The translations under genes and the position numbers were made by a program. 10,536 nucleotides of DNA from an uncultured Clostridia bacterium (GTDB lineage: Bacteria; Bacillota; Clostridia; Christensenellales; UBA1242), in NCBI GenBank assembly GCA_934772445.1, contig CAKVMJ010000034.1:1-10536 (forward strand). The letters run 5' to 3'. The notes beneath the pieces were generated by a model. The model searched no databases, was not told where the DNA came from, and saw only the letters and a program-made list of their open reading frames with translations. Below are positions 1-7,545 of this stretch, piece after piece (position 1 is the stretch's first letter; every line of letters begins with the position of its first letter).

Positions 1-5
1 TACTT

Positions 6-80
6 AGGGGAGTGGCTCAATGGTAGAGTAGCGGTCTCCAAAACCGTAGGTTGGGGGTTCGAGTCCTCTCTCCCCTGCCA
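6..80 (+). tRNA. tRNA-Trp (anticodon CCA)
   Basis: The sequence folds as a complete cloverleaf. The 7-bp acceptor stem pairs positions 6-12 with 70-76 perfectly, the discriminator base is G77, and the terminal CCA is encoded at 78-80. The D arm is 15-18/26-29. The anticodon arm is 31-35/43-47, with loop CTCCAAA, so the anticodon CCA (38-40) reads the Trp codon UGG. The T arm is 53-57/65-69 with loop TTCGAGT. The few non-Watson-Crick pairs are G-U wobbles. The promoter lies outside the window. A T-rich run follows directly, and the long hairpin at about 115-181 can end the transcript. Confidence 0.97.
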
Positions 81-114
81 AATTTTTTTTATTATATACA
101 ATTTAATTAATTTA

Positions 115-181
115 ACAAAAAATAAGCCTTACATTATAGTAACTTTATATAAGTTTGCTATAACATAGGCTTATTTTTTTA
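115..181. terminator. bidirectional terminator between tRNA-Trp and rny
   Basis: This is a long inverted repeat. The outer arms AATAAGCCT (121-129) and AGGCTTATT (167-175) pair perfectly, and the inner segments pair partly (TATAG/CTATA, AACTT/AAGTT). It is flanked by an A run on the left (from about 116) and a T run on the right (174-181), so each strand gives a hairpin followed by U residues. The two genes converge here, so one element can end both the tRNA transcript (+) and the rny transcript (-). Confidence 0.85.
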
Positions 182-193
182 TCAACTTAAAAA

Positions 194-1783
194 TTATTTT
201 GCGTAGTCAACACTTCTAGTTTCTCTGATAACATTAACCTTTATTTGACCTGGATATTCCATTTCTTTTTCAATCTTATTTGCAATATCTTTTGCTAAGA
301 ATAATGCTTGTTCATCACTAACTTCATTAGGTTTTACAATTATTCTAACCTCTCTACCGGCTTGAATTGCAAAACTTGTTTCAACACCTTTGAATCCGTT
401 TGCAATTTCTTCTAATTGTTGCAATCTCTTAATATAGTTTTCCAAAGATTCTCTTCTAGCACCTGGCCGTGAAGAACTAATAGCATCTGCAACTTGAACA
501 AGAATTGCTTCTAAGGATTCAAATTCTACTCCACCGTGATGAGCTGCAATACAATGAATTACCTCTTTGCTTTCTTTATATTTAGTAGCTAACTCAACAC
601 CAATTGAAATATGAGTTCCTTCAGTTTCGTGGTCAATTGCCTTACCTATATCGTGAAGTAAACCACCTCTTCTTGCGATCTTTTCATTTGCACCAACTTC
701 AGCAGCTAACATACCTGCTAAATATGAAACTTCCAAAGAATGTTTCAAACAATTTTGACCATAACTTGTTCTATATTTTAATCTGCCAAGAATTTTTATT
801 AATTCTGGGTGCATACCGTGAATACCTGCATCAAATACCGCAGCCTCACCTTCTTCTTTAATTGATTGTTCGATATCTTTAGTAACCTTCTCAACCATTT
901 CTTCAATTCTTGCTGGATGAATTCTACCATCAAGAATAAGTTTTTCTAACGATATTCTAGCGATTTCCCTTCTTACTGGATCAAAACTACTTAAAACTAC
1001 AGCTTCAGGAGTATCATCAATAATTAAATCCACACCAGTAGCATTTTCTAATGCTCTTATATTTCTACCTTCTCTACCGATTATTCTACCTTTTATTTCT
1101 TCATTAGGTAGTGCCACTGAAGATACTGTAACTTCACTAGTATGGTCAACAGCAGTTTTTTGAATAGCTAATGTAAGAATTTCTTTAGCTTTTTTATTTG
1201 CTTCTTCTTTAGCGTTTTCTTCAATATTTCTTACTAATATAGCAGCATCTTTTTTAGCATCTTCTTCTAATTTAGAAACCAATTCTTTCTTAGCTTCTTC
1301 TTTAGAAAGTTTTGAAATTCTTTCAAGCTCACTTGTCATTTTCTCTGTGATCTTATTTTGTTCATCAATCTTCTTTTGAACTTGCTCTTCTTTAACTTTT
1401 AACTCATTTCTTGCATTATCTAAACTTTCACTTTTCTTTTCAAGAGCTTCTTCTTTCATATTAATGAAATCTTCTCTTTGCATAATACGATTTTCGGATT
1501 TTTGAATTTCAGCTCTTCTTTCTTTTAATTCTGCATCACAATCAGTTTTTAGTTTATAAACTTCGTCTTTAGCCTCTAAAATTGCTTCTTTTTTCAAATT
1601 TTTGGCTTCTGCTTCTGCTTCTTGAATTATATTTGCAGCCACAATTTTATTTTTATTATTTTGCTTCTTTTGTATAAATAACATTACAAAAATGCTCGCA
1701 GGTACGGCAATTATAATAGTTATTAAAGCTACAATTATACTCAAACCAAAACCATTCAATGCTAGCAATGACATTATATTCAT
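194..1783 (-). CDS. rny: ribonuclease Y
   Basis: This is membrane-anchored endoribonuclease Y, which starts bulk mRNA decay and matures some operon transcripts in Firmicutes. The 529 aa are the usual family length and show all its parts in order. There is an N-terminal transmembrane helix (about 12-37), then a long charged coiled coil (about 45-205). A KH RNA-binding domain (about 218-280) carries the GxxG loop GREG at 236-239. The HD phosphohydrolase domain has H348, the HD pair H377-D378, H391, H415/H416 and D433, which are the metal-binding set. The end ETRSVDYAK is typical of the family. The ATG at 1781-1783 is preferred because GAGG sits 6 nt upstream; the next Met (residue 4) would be too far from it. 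The gene is monocistronic here, with its own promoter and the shared terminator at 115-181. Nothing suggests damage. Confidence 0.97.
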   Translation of the reverse strand: MNIMSLLALNGFGLSIIVALITIIIAVPASIFVMLFIQKKQNNKNKIVAANIIQEAEAEAKNLKKEAILEAKDEVYKLKTDCDAELKERRAEIQKSENRIMQREDFINMKEEALEKKSESLDNARNELKVKEEQVQKKIDEQNKITEKMTSELERISKLSKEEAKKELVSKLEEDAKKDAAILVRNIEENAKEEANKKAKEILTLAIQKTAVDHTSEVTVSSVALPNEEIKGRIIGREGRNIRALENATGVDLIIDDTPEAVVLSSFDPVRREIARISLEKLILDGRIHPARIEEMVEKVTKDIEQSIKEEGEAAVFDAGIHGMHPELIKILGRLKYRTSYGQNCLKHSLEVSYLAGMLAAEVGANEKIARRGGLLHDIGKAIDHETEGTHISIGVELATKYKESKEVIHCIAAHHGGVEFESLEAILVQVADAISSSRPGARRESLENYIKRLQQLEEIANGFKGVETSFAIQAGREVRIIVKPNEVSDEQALFLAKDIANKIEKEMEYPGQIKVNVIRETRSVDYAK

Positions 1784-1860
1784 TATTTACCTCGATTTTA
1801 GTTTAAATTTATATAAATATTAAAAAATATGAAATCTATTTAACAATATTATACTCTTTA

Positions 1861-1889
1861 ATTGTAATATATTAATAAATCTTTGTCAA
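1861..1889 (-). promoter_or_regulatory. promoter of rny
   Basis: Read on the minus strand, a perfect -35 box TTGACA (1884-1889) is separated by 17 nt from a -10 box TACAAT (1861-1866). Initiation would fall near 1854, giving an untranslated leader of about 70 nt before the rny start at 1783. A second TATAAT-like hexamer lies just downstream without a good -35 box. This is a sigma-A-type promoter by pattern only. Confidence 0.75.
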
Positions 1890-1910
1890 TTAATAATAAA
1901 AGAAATATAT

Positions 1911-1947
1911 GGTAAAAAAAATTTTAAGAGAAAACCTCTTAAAATTT
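1911..1947 (-). terminator. terminator of the glp dehydrogenase operon
   Basis: The arms 1919-1930 and 1936-1947 (CTCTTAAAATTT and its complement) form a perfect 12-bp stem with a 5-nt loop. On the minus strand the stem runs into a T tract from the A run at 1914-1920. It sits just past the stop of the DUF1667 gene, so it closes the three-gene operon and insulates rny's promoter. Confidence 0.88.
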
Positions 1948-1958
1948 CTACAATTATT

Positions 1959-2300
1959 TTAAATATTATGGCCATTGCCTGTAATGATTATATCAGAACC
2001 AGTATCTAAAATGTTTTTACAAACTATATCTCCAATTTTCGCCTGTTTAATCTTTATTTTTCCTATTTCTTCTAAAATCTCAAAAACCATCTCTTTAGGA
2101 ATCTCATTTGTTGTTTTACAAGGATAGATACAATCATTTGTTCTTATTAAACTCGTAACTATTCTCTTAGGTGCAGTTACTTCATCTATTGCATATTGTT
2201 TTCCACGTGGACAATTATTACCTGTTACGATGATTTCATCGTTATTTTTTTCAACTTTTAGTGAGCAACCTAAAGGACATTTAATACATGTAAATTCCAT
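1959..2300 (-). CDS. DUF1667 cysteine-motif protein, third gene of the glycerol-3-phosphate dehydrogenase operon
   Basis: This small 113-aa protein is of the DUF1667 type (conserved CxxC pairs). Its N terminus has C5-x2-C8-x3-C12 and then C30-P-R-G, a spacing like the [4Fe-4S] site at the start of molybdopterin oxidoreductases. Further cysteines are C57, C61 and C94. The family is known as the partner of GlpA-type dehydrogenases in anaerobes; its biochemical role is not settled. I infer that it binds an Fe-S cluster and passes on electrons from the two flavoproteins encoded upstream. There is no signal peptide or membrane segment, so it should be cytoplasmic. It starts 10 nt after the upstream gene, and an ideal ribosome site (AAGGAGG) overlaps that gene's stop codon, which suggests coupled translation at high level. 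Confidence 0.85.
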   Translation of the reverse strand: MEFTCIKCPLGCSLKVEKNNDEIIVTGNNCPRGKQYAIDEVTAPKRIVTSLIRTNDCIYPCKTTNEIPKEMVFEILEEIGKIKIKQAKIGDIVCKNILDTGSDIIITGNGHNI

Positions 2301-2310
2301 TTTAACCTCC

Positions 2311-3537
2311 TTACTTTTCGTTTGGCAATATTTTAACTACCAAATCTCCTAAAATCTTTGATTTATCAATATCAATTTTTTGCATTTCTCCAGGAGTAAT
2401 AGATAATTTGAATGTCTTTGTAATAGGTTGACCATTGCATTCCACAATTATATTGCTTTTTATATATTTTTTATTGCTTCTAAAATATAATGAAACATTA
2501 TTTTCGCCTTGATAAACATAATTTGGTATAGCATATCTTACACCCTCACCACACAACACATTATATTTTGGTCCAAGCTCCAACTTATTCAATGCGAATA
2601 AGCCAGCATTTCTACCAGCAATTTCAGCTTCTTCTGAAACATTATCAACCAAATCGTGAACATGAAGAACATTTCCGCAAGCAAAAATACCTTTTTCTTT
2701 TGTCTGTCTATATTCATCAACATAAGTACCATTTGTTATTCGATTAACTTCAAGTTGTTTTGCGATATTAAATTCTGGAACTAATCCAACAGATAAAAGA
2801 ATACAATCACACTCTATAAACTTTTCAGTTTCTTTGATTACATTAAACTTTTCATCAACCTTTGCATAATAAATTCCTTCAACCTTTTTATCTCCTACAA
2901 CTTTAGTGATAGTTGTATTCATAAGCAATGGAATATTAAAATCCACTAAACATTGCTGTATATTACGCGCAAGACCACTTGTTTGCGACATTATCTCCAT
3001 AACCATCTCAACATTCACACCTTCAAAAACAAGTCTTCTAGCCATAATTAAGCCAATATCACCACTACCTAAAATAACAACATTTTTACCTGGTAATTTA
3101 CCATACAAATTTACCATCTTCTGAACTTGTCCAGCTGTATAAATACCAACTGGTCGAGTTCCAGTTAAATTAATCGAACCTGCAGATTTCTCTCTGCATC
3201 CCATTGCAAGTACAATAGCTTTAGCATTTAATATCTGTTTAACTTTATCGTTAACAATCTCAACTTTATTACTTTCTATATTTGTAACAAAAGTGTTATA
3301 TAAAACATCAACATTTGTTGATTTTAATGCCTGTACATATCTATTAGCATATTCTGGTCCTGTAAGTTCCTCTTTAAAATGGTGTAATCCAAATCCATTA
3401 TGAATACACTGATTTAAGATTCCTCCTAAAACATTTTCTTTTTCAATTAATAGAGTTTTAGCACCAACTTTATCACTCTCGATAGCAGCCGCCATCCCAC
3501 CAGCTCCGCCACCTATAACAATCACATCGTAATCCAT
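2311..3537 (-). CDS. FAD/NAD(P)-dependent oxidoreductase, GlpB-like partner of the GlpA-type dehydrogenase
   Basis: This 408-aa flavoprotein is of the pyridine nucleotide-disulfide oxidoreductase class. The FAD-binding Rossmann motif GGGAGG is at 9-14. The conserved segment GGILNQCIHNGFG (38-50) has a cysteine at 44. A second nucleotide-binding motif, GSGDIG (157-162), is for NAD(P), and the later FAD contact GIFACGNV is at 283-290. The N-terminal CxxxxC redox pair of thioredoxin reductases is not evident. In the operon it lies between the GlpA-like gene and DUF1667, so I infer it transfers electrons from glycerol-3-phosphate oxidation to NAD(P)+ or another acceptor. E. coli GlpB has the same position in its operon but is a different protein arrangement, so I give no gene symbol. 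Its ATG overlaps the upstream TAA by one base (TAATG), with GGAAG just before it, a sign of translational coupling. Confidence 0.85.
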   Translation of the reverse strand: MDYDVIVIGGGAGGMAAAIESDKVGAKTLLIEKENVLGGILNQCIHNGFGLHHFKEELTGPEYANRYVQALKSTNVDVLYNTFVTNIESNKVEIVNDKVKQILNAKAIVLAMGCREKSAGSINLTGTRPVGIYTAGQVQKMVNLYGKLPGKNVVILGSGDIGLIMARRLVFEGVNVEMVMEIMSQTSGLARNIQQCLVDFNIPLLMNTTITKVVGDKKVEGIYYAKVDEKFNVIKETEKFIECDCILLSVGLVPEFNIAKQLEVNRITNGTYVDEYRQTKEKGIFACGNVLHVHDLVDNVSEEAEIAGRNAGLFALNKLELGPKYNVLCGEGVRYAIPNYVYQGENNVSLYFRSNKKYIKSNIIVECNGQPITKTFKLSITPGEMQKIDIDKSKILGDLVVKILPNEK

Positions 3538-4958
3538 TATTCTTCCTTACCTATTTCCTTTATATTTCCTATTATAAAATTACTACCCTCTGTTTCCTTT
3601 AACACAGATTCCATTGGAATATTTAATGTTTTAGCAATAAGGCTTATTTCATCAACTAAGCAAAAACCTCCTTGGCATCTGCCCATACCAGCACGAGTTC
3701 TTCTTTTTATAGCATCCACTGATGTTGGCTTTAATGGACTATTTAATGCTTGTATTATTTCAGCCTTAGATACTTGTTCACATCTACATATTATCTTACC
3801 ATAATTTGCATCTTTCTTTATTAATTCATTTACTTCCTTAATACTTAGATTCTTTATATGAGTAATAGGTGTTCTAGCTATCATTTTCTTTTCATTTTTA
3901 TTTATGCCTAATATATTCTCAGCTACATACTTAGCTATAGCTGGAGCACTACTTAGTCCTGGTGAACATATACCTGCTAAGTTTATTACATTATTAGCTA
4001 TCTTACTCTTCTCTATTATAAAGTCATCACCAACAACTACCCTAACGCCAGCGAAGTTTCTTATATTCTTATTAAACCTAATATCTGGAAATATTTTTAA
4101 AGCATTTGATTTTACTTCCTCTAGACCACTCTTTGATGTTGCAGTAGAATAGTTATCAATATCTATAGCATTTGGACCAATAAGTATATTACCCTCAACT
4201 GTAGGAGTTACAACAACACCTTTAGAATTCTCTGTAGGTAATGGGAATATTGTATATTTAGTTAAATCAATCTCAGAGCTATCTAATAAATAATATTCTC
4301 CAACTCTATATTGTATTGGATATTGCTCAGCATTAAATAATTTAGAAACCTCATTAAAGTTTGCTCCAGAACAGTTTATTACATATTTTGCTTGAATTTC
4401 ACAATCGTTAGTAATAAGTGTCCAAACATTATTAAAATGTGCTTGTTTTATCTCTTCATTAAATTTAACTTCTGCTCCATTTAATACACTTTCCTCTGCA
4501 AGTGCAATTGCTAATTCGTATGGTGATATAATAGCACCAGTTTTTGCTATCATACCATATTTTATATCTTTGCTTAGATTTGGCACTAAATTATGAAGCT
4601 GTTCTTCATTTAAGACTTCAAGACCTTGAACATTATTTGTTTTGCCTCTATCATACAAATTCTTTAACTTATCTAAGTCATTACCAACAACTATAGCTCC
4701 GTTTCGCTTATATGGTACTTTTAGCTCATTGCATAAGTTCTCCATCATAACAGAGCCTTCCACATTAAATCTAGCTTTCAATGTATTCGGTTTAGCATCA
4801 AAGCCAGCGTGAACCAAAGCCGTATTTGCTTTTGTTGTACCAATACCAACATCATTATATTTTTCTACTAGAATACATTTTTTGTTCAATCTTGTAAGCT
4901 TATTTAAGATAGAACATCCAATTATTCCTCCGCCAATTATAGCATAATCATAAATCAT
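3537..4958 (-). CDS. glpA: anaerobic-type glycerol-3-phosphate dehydrogenase, FAD plus C-terminal [2Fe-2S] (BFD) domain
   Basis: The product oxidises sn-glycerol-3-phosphate to dihydroxyacetone phosphate. Numbered from the start chosen here (473 aa), the DAO-type FAD domain begins with IIGGGIIG (7-14) and runs to about 355. A BFD-like domain follows (about 388-440), with C391-R-C393 and C428-x4-C433, the four cysteines expected to hold a [2Fe-2S] cluster. This DAO+BFD layout is that of GlpA rather than aerobic GlpD. The first in-frame ATG is 15 nt further out (4971-4973; 478 aa) but has no ribosome site. The second ATG (4956-4958) has GGAG 9 nt upstream, and the family normally begins M-Y-D right before the FAD motif, so I prefer it. 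It is the first gene of the operon and is transcribed divergently from glpK. GlpA naming is by family; the exact electron acceptor is unknown. Confidence 0.9.
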   Translation of the reverse strand: MIYDYAIIGGGIIGCSILNKLTRLNKKCILVEKYNDVGIGTTKANTALVHAGFDAKPNTLKARFNVEGSVMMENLCNELKVPYKRNGAIVVGNDLDKLKNLYDRGKTNNVQGLEVLNEEQLHNLVPNLSKDIKYGMIAKTGAIISPYELAIALAEESVLNGAEVKFNEEIKQAHFNNVWTLITNDCEIQAKYVINCSGANFNEVSKLFNAEQYPIQYRVGEYYLLDSSEIDLTKYTIFPLPTENSKGVVVTPTVEGNILIGPNAIDIDNYSTATSKSGLEEVKSNALKIFPDIRFNKNIRNFAGVRVVVGDDFIIEKSKIANNVINLAGICSPGLSSAPAIAKYVAENILGINKNEKKMIARTPITHIKNLSIKEVNELIKKDANYGKIICRCEQVSKAEIIQALNSPLKPTSVDAIKRRTRAGMGRCQGGFCLVDEISLIAKTLNIPMESVLKETEGSNFIIGNIKEIGKEE

Positions 4959-5048
4959 TTTTCTTTTCTCCATTTTTAGTCTGTGTATAATTGATATTTT
5001 TAATTAATTTAGGGTAAAATATTTGATACCTTTCTCATCATCTAATTA

Positions 5049-5077
5049 ATAATAAAATTTATTTTAAAGAATGTCAA
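5049..5077 (-). promoter_or_regulatory. promoter of the glpA operon
   Basis: On the minus strand there is a perfect TTGACA (5072-5077), a 17-nt spacer and TATTAT (5049-5054), a near-ideal housekeeping promoter. Transcription would begin near 5042, leaving a leader of about 70-85 nt. The leader shows no convincing riboswitch or antiterminator hairpin; only a weak GGTA/TACC pairing was seen. Confidence 0.75.
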
Positions 5078-5108
5078 ACAAATGAAACATTAGATATTTT
5101 TGTTTTGA
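5074..5108. promoter_or_regulatory. imperfect palindrome between the divergent glp promoters (possible operator)
   Basis: TCAAACAAA (5074-5082) and TTTGTTTTGA (5099-5108) are inverted copies with one base inserted in the second, 16 nt apart. Each half overlaps the -35 box of one promoter: glpA's at 5072-5077 and glpK's at 5105-5110. A dimeric regulator bound here could control both transcripts. The site does not match the catabolite-control cre consensus. In DNA this A+T-rich the match could be chance. Confidence 0.35.
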
Positions 5109-5132
5109 AAAAAATTTGTAAAATGTTATTAT
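5105..5132 (+). promoter_or_regulatory. promoter of glpK and the hydrolase gene
   Basis: TTGAAA (5105-5110), a 16-nt spacer and TATTAT (5127-5132), with an extended -10 TG at 5124-5125. Initiation near 5139 would give a leader of about 13 nt that holds the ribosome site AAAGGA just before the ATG at 5152. Confidence 0.65.
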
Positions 5133-5151
5133 AAAAGAAAAGGACTAAAAA

Positions 5152-6636
5152 ATGGAAAAGAGATATATAATCGGTTTAGATGAAGGAACAACTAGTTGTA
5201 GATGTGTTGTTTTCGATAAAAAAGCAAATAAAATTGTATTTATAAATAAAAAAAGATTTAAACAATATTTTCCAAAACCAGGTTGGGTTGAACACAATGC
5301 AAATGAGATATGGAATGATATACAGTCACTTTTAAATGAAGCAATCGATACTTTAAAATTAACAGACAAAAATACTTATGGTATAGGAATAACAAATCAA
5401 AGAGAAAGTGTTGTGGCTTGGGATAAGCGAACAGGCAAAGCTATTTGTAGAAGTATTGTTTGGCAATGTAGGCGTACTGCAAACTTCTGTGATAGTATTC
5501 CAAAACGCCAAAGAGGTATAATACAAAAGAAAACTGGACTAATTGTGGATGCTTATTTCAGTGCAAGTAAAATGAAGTGGATGCTAGAAAATGAACCTGA
5601 ATGTAAGAAACTACTTGCTGAAGATAATCTATGCATTGGTACTATTGATAGTTTCCTTGTATACAACCTAACTAATGGCAAATCTTTTATAACAGATACA
5701 ACAAATGTATGTAGAACAATGTTATTTAATATAAACACCTTACAATACGATGAATGGTTACTTAATTTCTTTAATATTCCAAAACAGATTCTACCTAAAG
5801 TTGTTAATAATAATGACTGTGTTGGCTCATATAAGTATAATGACAATGAGTTTAAAATATGCGGAATTATTGGTGACCAACAATCATCTTTATTTGGACA
5901 AGCTTGCTTTAGTCAAGGAATGGCAAAGTGTACTTATGGTACTGGTTGCTTCATTTTATCTAATACTGGAGAAAACAGAATTAATAGCAAAAAAATGCTT
6001 TCAACTATTGCATGGACATTAAGTGGAAGAACCACTTACGCAATGGAAGGAAGTGTATTTAATGCTGGTAGTGCTGTTGACTGGATAGTTGATGACCTAC
6101 AATTAGCAAAAACACCTAAAGAAGTTGATAATTTGGCGGTTCAACTAAAAAATAATGAAGGAGTTTACTTTGTACCAGCCTTTACAGGAATTGGTGCACC
6201 ATATTGGAATCAATATTGTACGGGTTTAATCACAGGACTAACACGAGGTTCAGATAAAAGACATATTGCTAGAGCAGTTTTAGAGAGTATGGCATACAAC
6301 ATTAATGATATTGCTAATTATATGCATAATCACGGAGTTAAAGTAAGAGAACTTAGAGTTGATGGCGGAGTATCTAAAAGTGACTTCTTAATGCAGTTTC
6401 AATCAAATATATTAAACGCGCCTATCATTCTTCCTGAAAGCAATGAAGCAACTGTTTTAGGCTGTATTTATATGGCAGGATTAGGATTAGGAGCTTATAA
6501 GAATTTAGATGAAATAAAGAATTCGGTTAAATATACTAAAACATATTCACCCAACATCTCAGCAATTGAAAGAAAAATACTTTGCCTAGGTTGGCAAAAA
6601 GCAATGCAAAAATGTTTGTTAAAAGAGGAAGAATAG
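5152..6636 (+). CDS. glpK: glycerol kinase
   Basis: ATP-dependent phosphorylation of glycerol to sn-glycerol-3-phosphate, the substrate of the divergently encoded dehydrogenase. The 494 aa are the normal length for this FGGY-family kinase. The N-terminal phosphate loop is DEGTTS (10-15; DQGTTS is commoner). The glycerol-binding residues R84-E85 in TNQRE, Y135 in VDAYFSASK, and D242 in GDQQ are present, as are the motifs YGTGCF (262-267), EGSVFNAGSA (299-308), FTGIGAPYW (344-352) and VDGGVS (403-408). Firmicute GlpK proteins that HPr activates carry a His in a YHFYG-like segment 14 residues before GDQQ's Asp; here that position is Lys228, so this control appears absent. The ATG has AAAGGA upstream. 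It is the first gene of a two-gene transcript. No glycerol facilitator gene is nearby. Its cysteine content is fairly high, as in many anaerobe proteins. Confidence 0.96.
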   Translation: MEKRYIIGLDEGTTSCRCVVFDKKANKIVFINKKRFKQYFPKPGWVEHNANEIWNDIQSLLNEAIDTLKLTDKNTYGIGITNQRESVVAWDKRTGKAICRSIVWQCRRTANFCDSIPKRQRGIIQKKTGLIVDAYFSASKMKWMLENEPECKKLLAEDNLCIGTIDSFLVYNLTNGKSFITDTTNVCRTMLFNINTLQYDEWLLNFFNIPKQILPKVVNNNDCVGSYKYNDNEFKICGIIGDQQSSLFGQACFSQGMAKCTYGTGCFILSNTGENRINSKKMLSTIAWTLSGRTTYAMEGSVFNAGSAVDWIVDDLQLAKTPKEVDNLAVQLKNNEGVYFVPAFTGIGAPYWNQYCTGLITGLTRGSDKRHIARAVLESMAYNINDIANYMHNHGVKVRELRVDGGVSKSDFLMQFQSNILNAPIILPESNEATVLGCIYMAGLGLGAYKNLDEIKNSVKYTKTYSPNISAIERKILCLGWQKAMQKCLLKEEE

Positions 6637-6639
6637 AAA

Positions 6640-7545
6640 ATGGAAGAATTAACTTTTAAAGGCTATAAAGATTTTGAATTATTTGCAAGATTATACGATG
6701 TAGATTCACCTATAGCTGTTTGCCAAATAATTCACGGAATGCAGGAACATTCTGGAAGGTATGATGATTTTTGTAAATTTTTAAATAAAAATAAAATAGC
6801 AGTTTTCATTTCAGATACTAGAGGCCACGGGAAATCTATAAAAAATAATCAAGCAGGATATTCAAAAGGAGATATTTCAAAGGAGAATATTGAAGATCAA
6901 TTACTAATAAGCAAATATTTAAAGGAAAGGTATAATAATATTCCTTTAATCCTAATTGGACATTCTTATGGTTCTTTTCTATCACAAGGATATATTAACA
7001 GCGGAAGAGGTTTGGCGGATAAAGTAATCCTTATTGGCAGTGCTTATACTAAAACTGCATTAATGCGTATGGGAAAAATCTTGGCTAATTTAGCTAGTTT
7101 CTTTAAAGGAAGAAAAGCTTCTGCAAAAGCAGTTGAAAAAATTGGTTTTGGTGGCTACGGAAAACCATTTGAAGATAACAATTGGCTAACAAGAGATAAA
7201 AAGATTTGGGAACAATATAAAAATGATAAGTATTGCGGAATACCATTCCCTAACGCTTTTTACCAAAGTTTATTTAAAATGATGTTGAAAAATTATAATA
7301 ATCTAAAAAAAGCAGATAAGAGTTTGCCAATATTTATAATTAGTGGAGACAAAGACCCTGTAGGAAGTAATGGTAAAATGGTTAAAGAACTATATGATAA
7401 ATATAAGAACGAAGGTTTTAAAAACATATATATAAAACTATATGAGGATTGCAGACACGAAATTTTAAATGAATTAAATAAAGATGAAGTTTATAGTGAC
7501 ATTTTAACTTTTATTAAGTTAGATGAAAGAGCACAAGAAGATTAA
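6640..7545 (+). CDS. alpha/beta hydrolase, monoacylglycerol lipase / lysophospholipase-like
   Basis: A 301-aa serine hydrolase resembling monoglyceride lipases and PldB-type lysophospholipases. The oxyanion-side motif HGMQEHSGRY (32-41) is typical of the monoacylglycerol lipase group. RGHGKS is at 61-66, the nucleophile elbow GHSYG at 107-111 has Ser109, the acid is probably Asp239 in SGDKDPVG, and the catalytic His is 273 in CRHE. A cap region with hydrophobic helices lies at about 134-215. There is no signal peptide, so it should act in the cytoplasm on imported or recycled glycerol esters. It starts 3 nt after glpK's stop, with an AGAGGAAG ribosome site inside the end of glpK, so it is almost certainly co-translated. 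The context suggests it supplies glycerol to GlpK. The precise ester substrate is inferred, and another carboxylic ester is possible. Confidence 0.88.
   Translation: MEELTFKGYKDFELFARLYDVDSPIAVCQIIHGMQEHSGRYDDFCKFLNKNKIAVFISDTRGHGKSIKNNQAGYSKGDISKENIEDQLLISKYLKERYNNIPLILIGHSYGSFLSQGYINSGRGLADKVILIGSAYTKTALMRMGKILANLASFFKGRKASAKAVEKIGFGGYGKPFEDNNWLTRDKKIWEQYKNDKYCGIPFPNAFYQSLFKMMLKNYNNLKKADKSLPIFIISGDKDPVGSNGKMVKELYDKYKNEGFKNIYIKLYEDCRHEILNELNKDEVYSDILTFIKLDERAQED

Noticed and set aside
604..861. Plus-strand open frame opposite the HD domain of rny
   Set aside because: It lies wholly inside a clearly conserved gene on the other strand and its translation resembles no protein; it is a frame shadow.
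4978..5042. Riboswitch or GlpP-type antiterminator in the glpA leader
   Set aside because: Only a weak 4-bp GGTA/TACC pairing is visible, with no terminator-like hairpin or U tract in the leader.
5074..5108. Catabolite-responsive cre site in the divergent glp region
   Set aside because: The central CG and flanking bases of the cre consensus are absent; the inverted repeat there is of a different kind.
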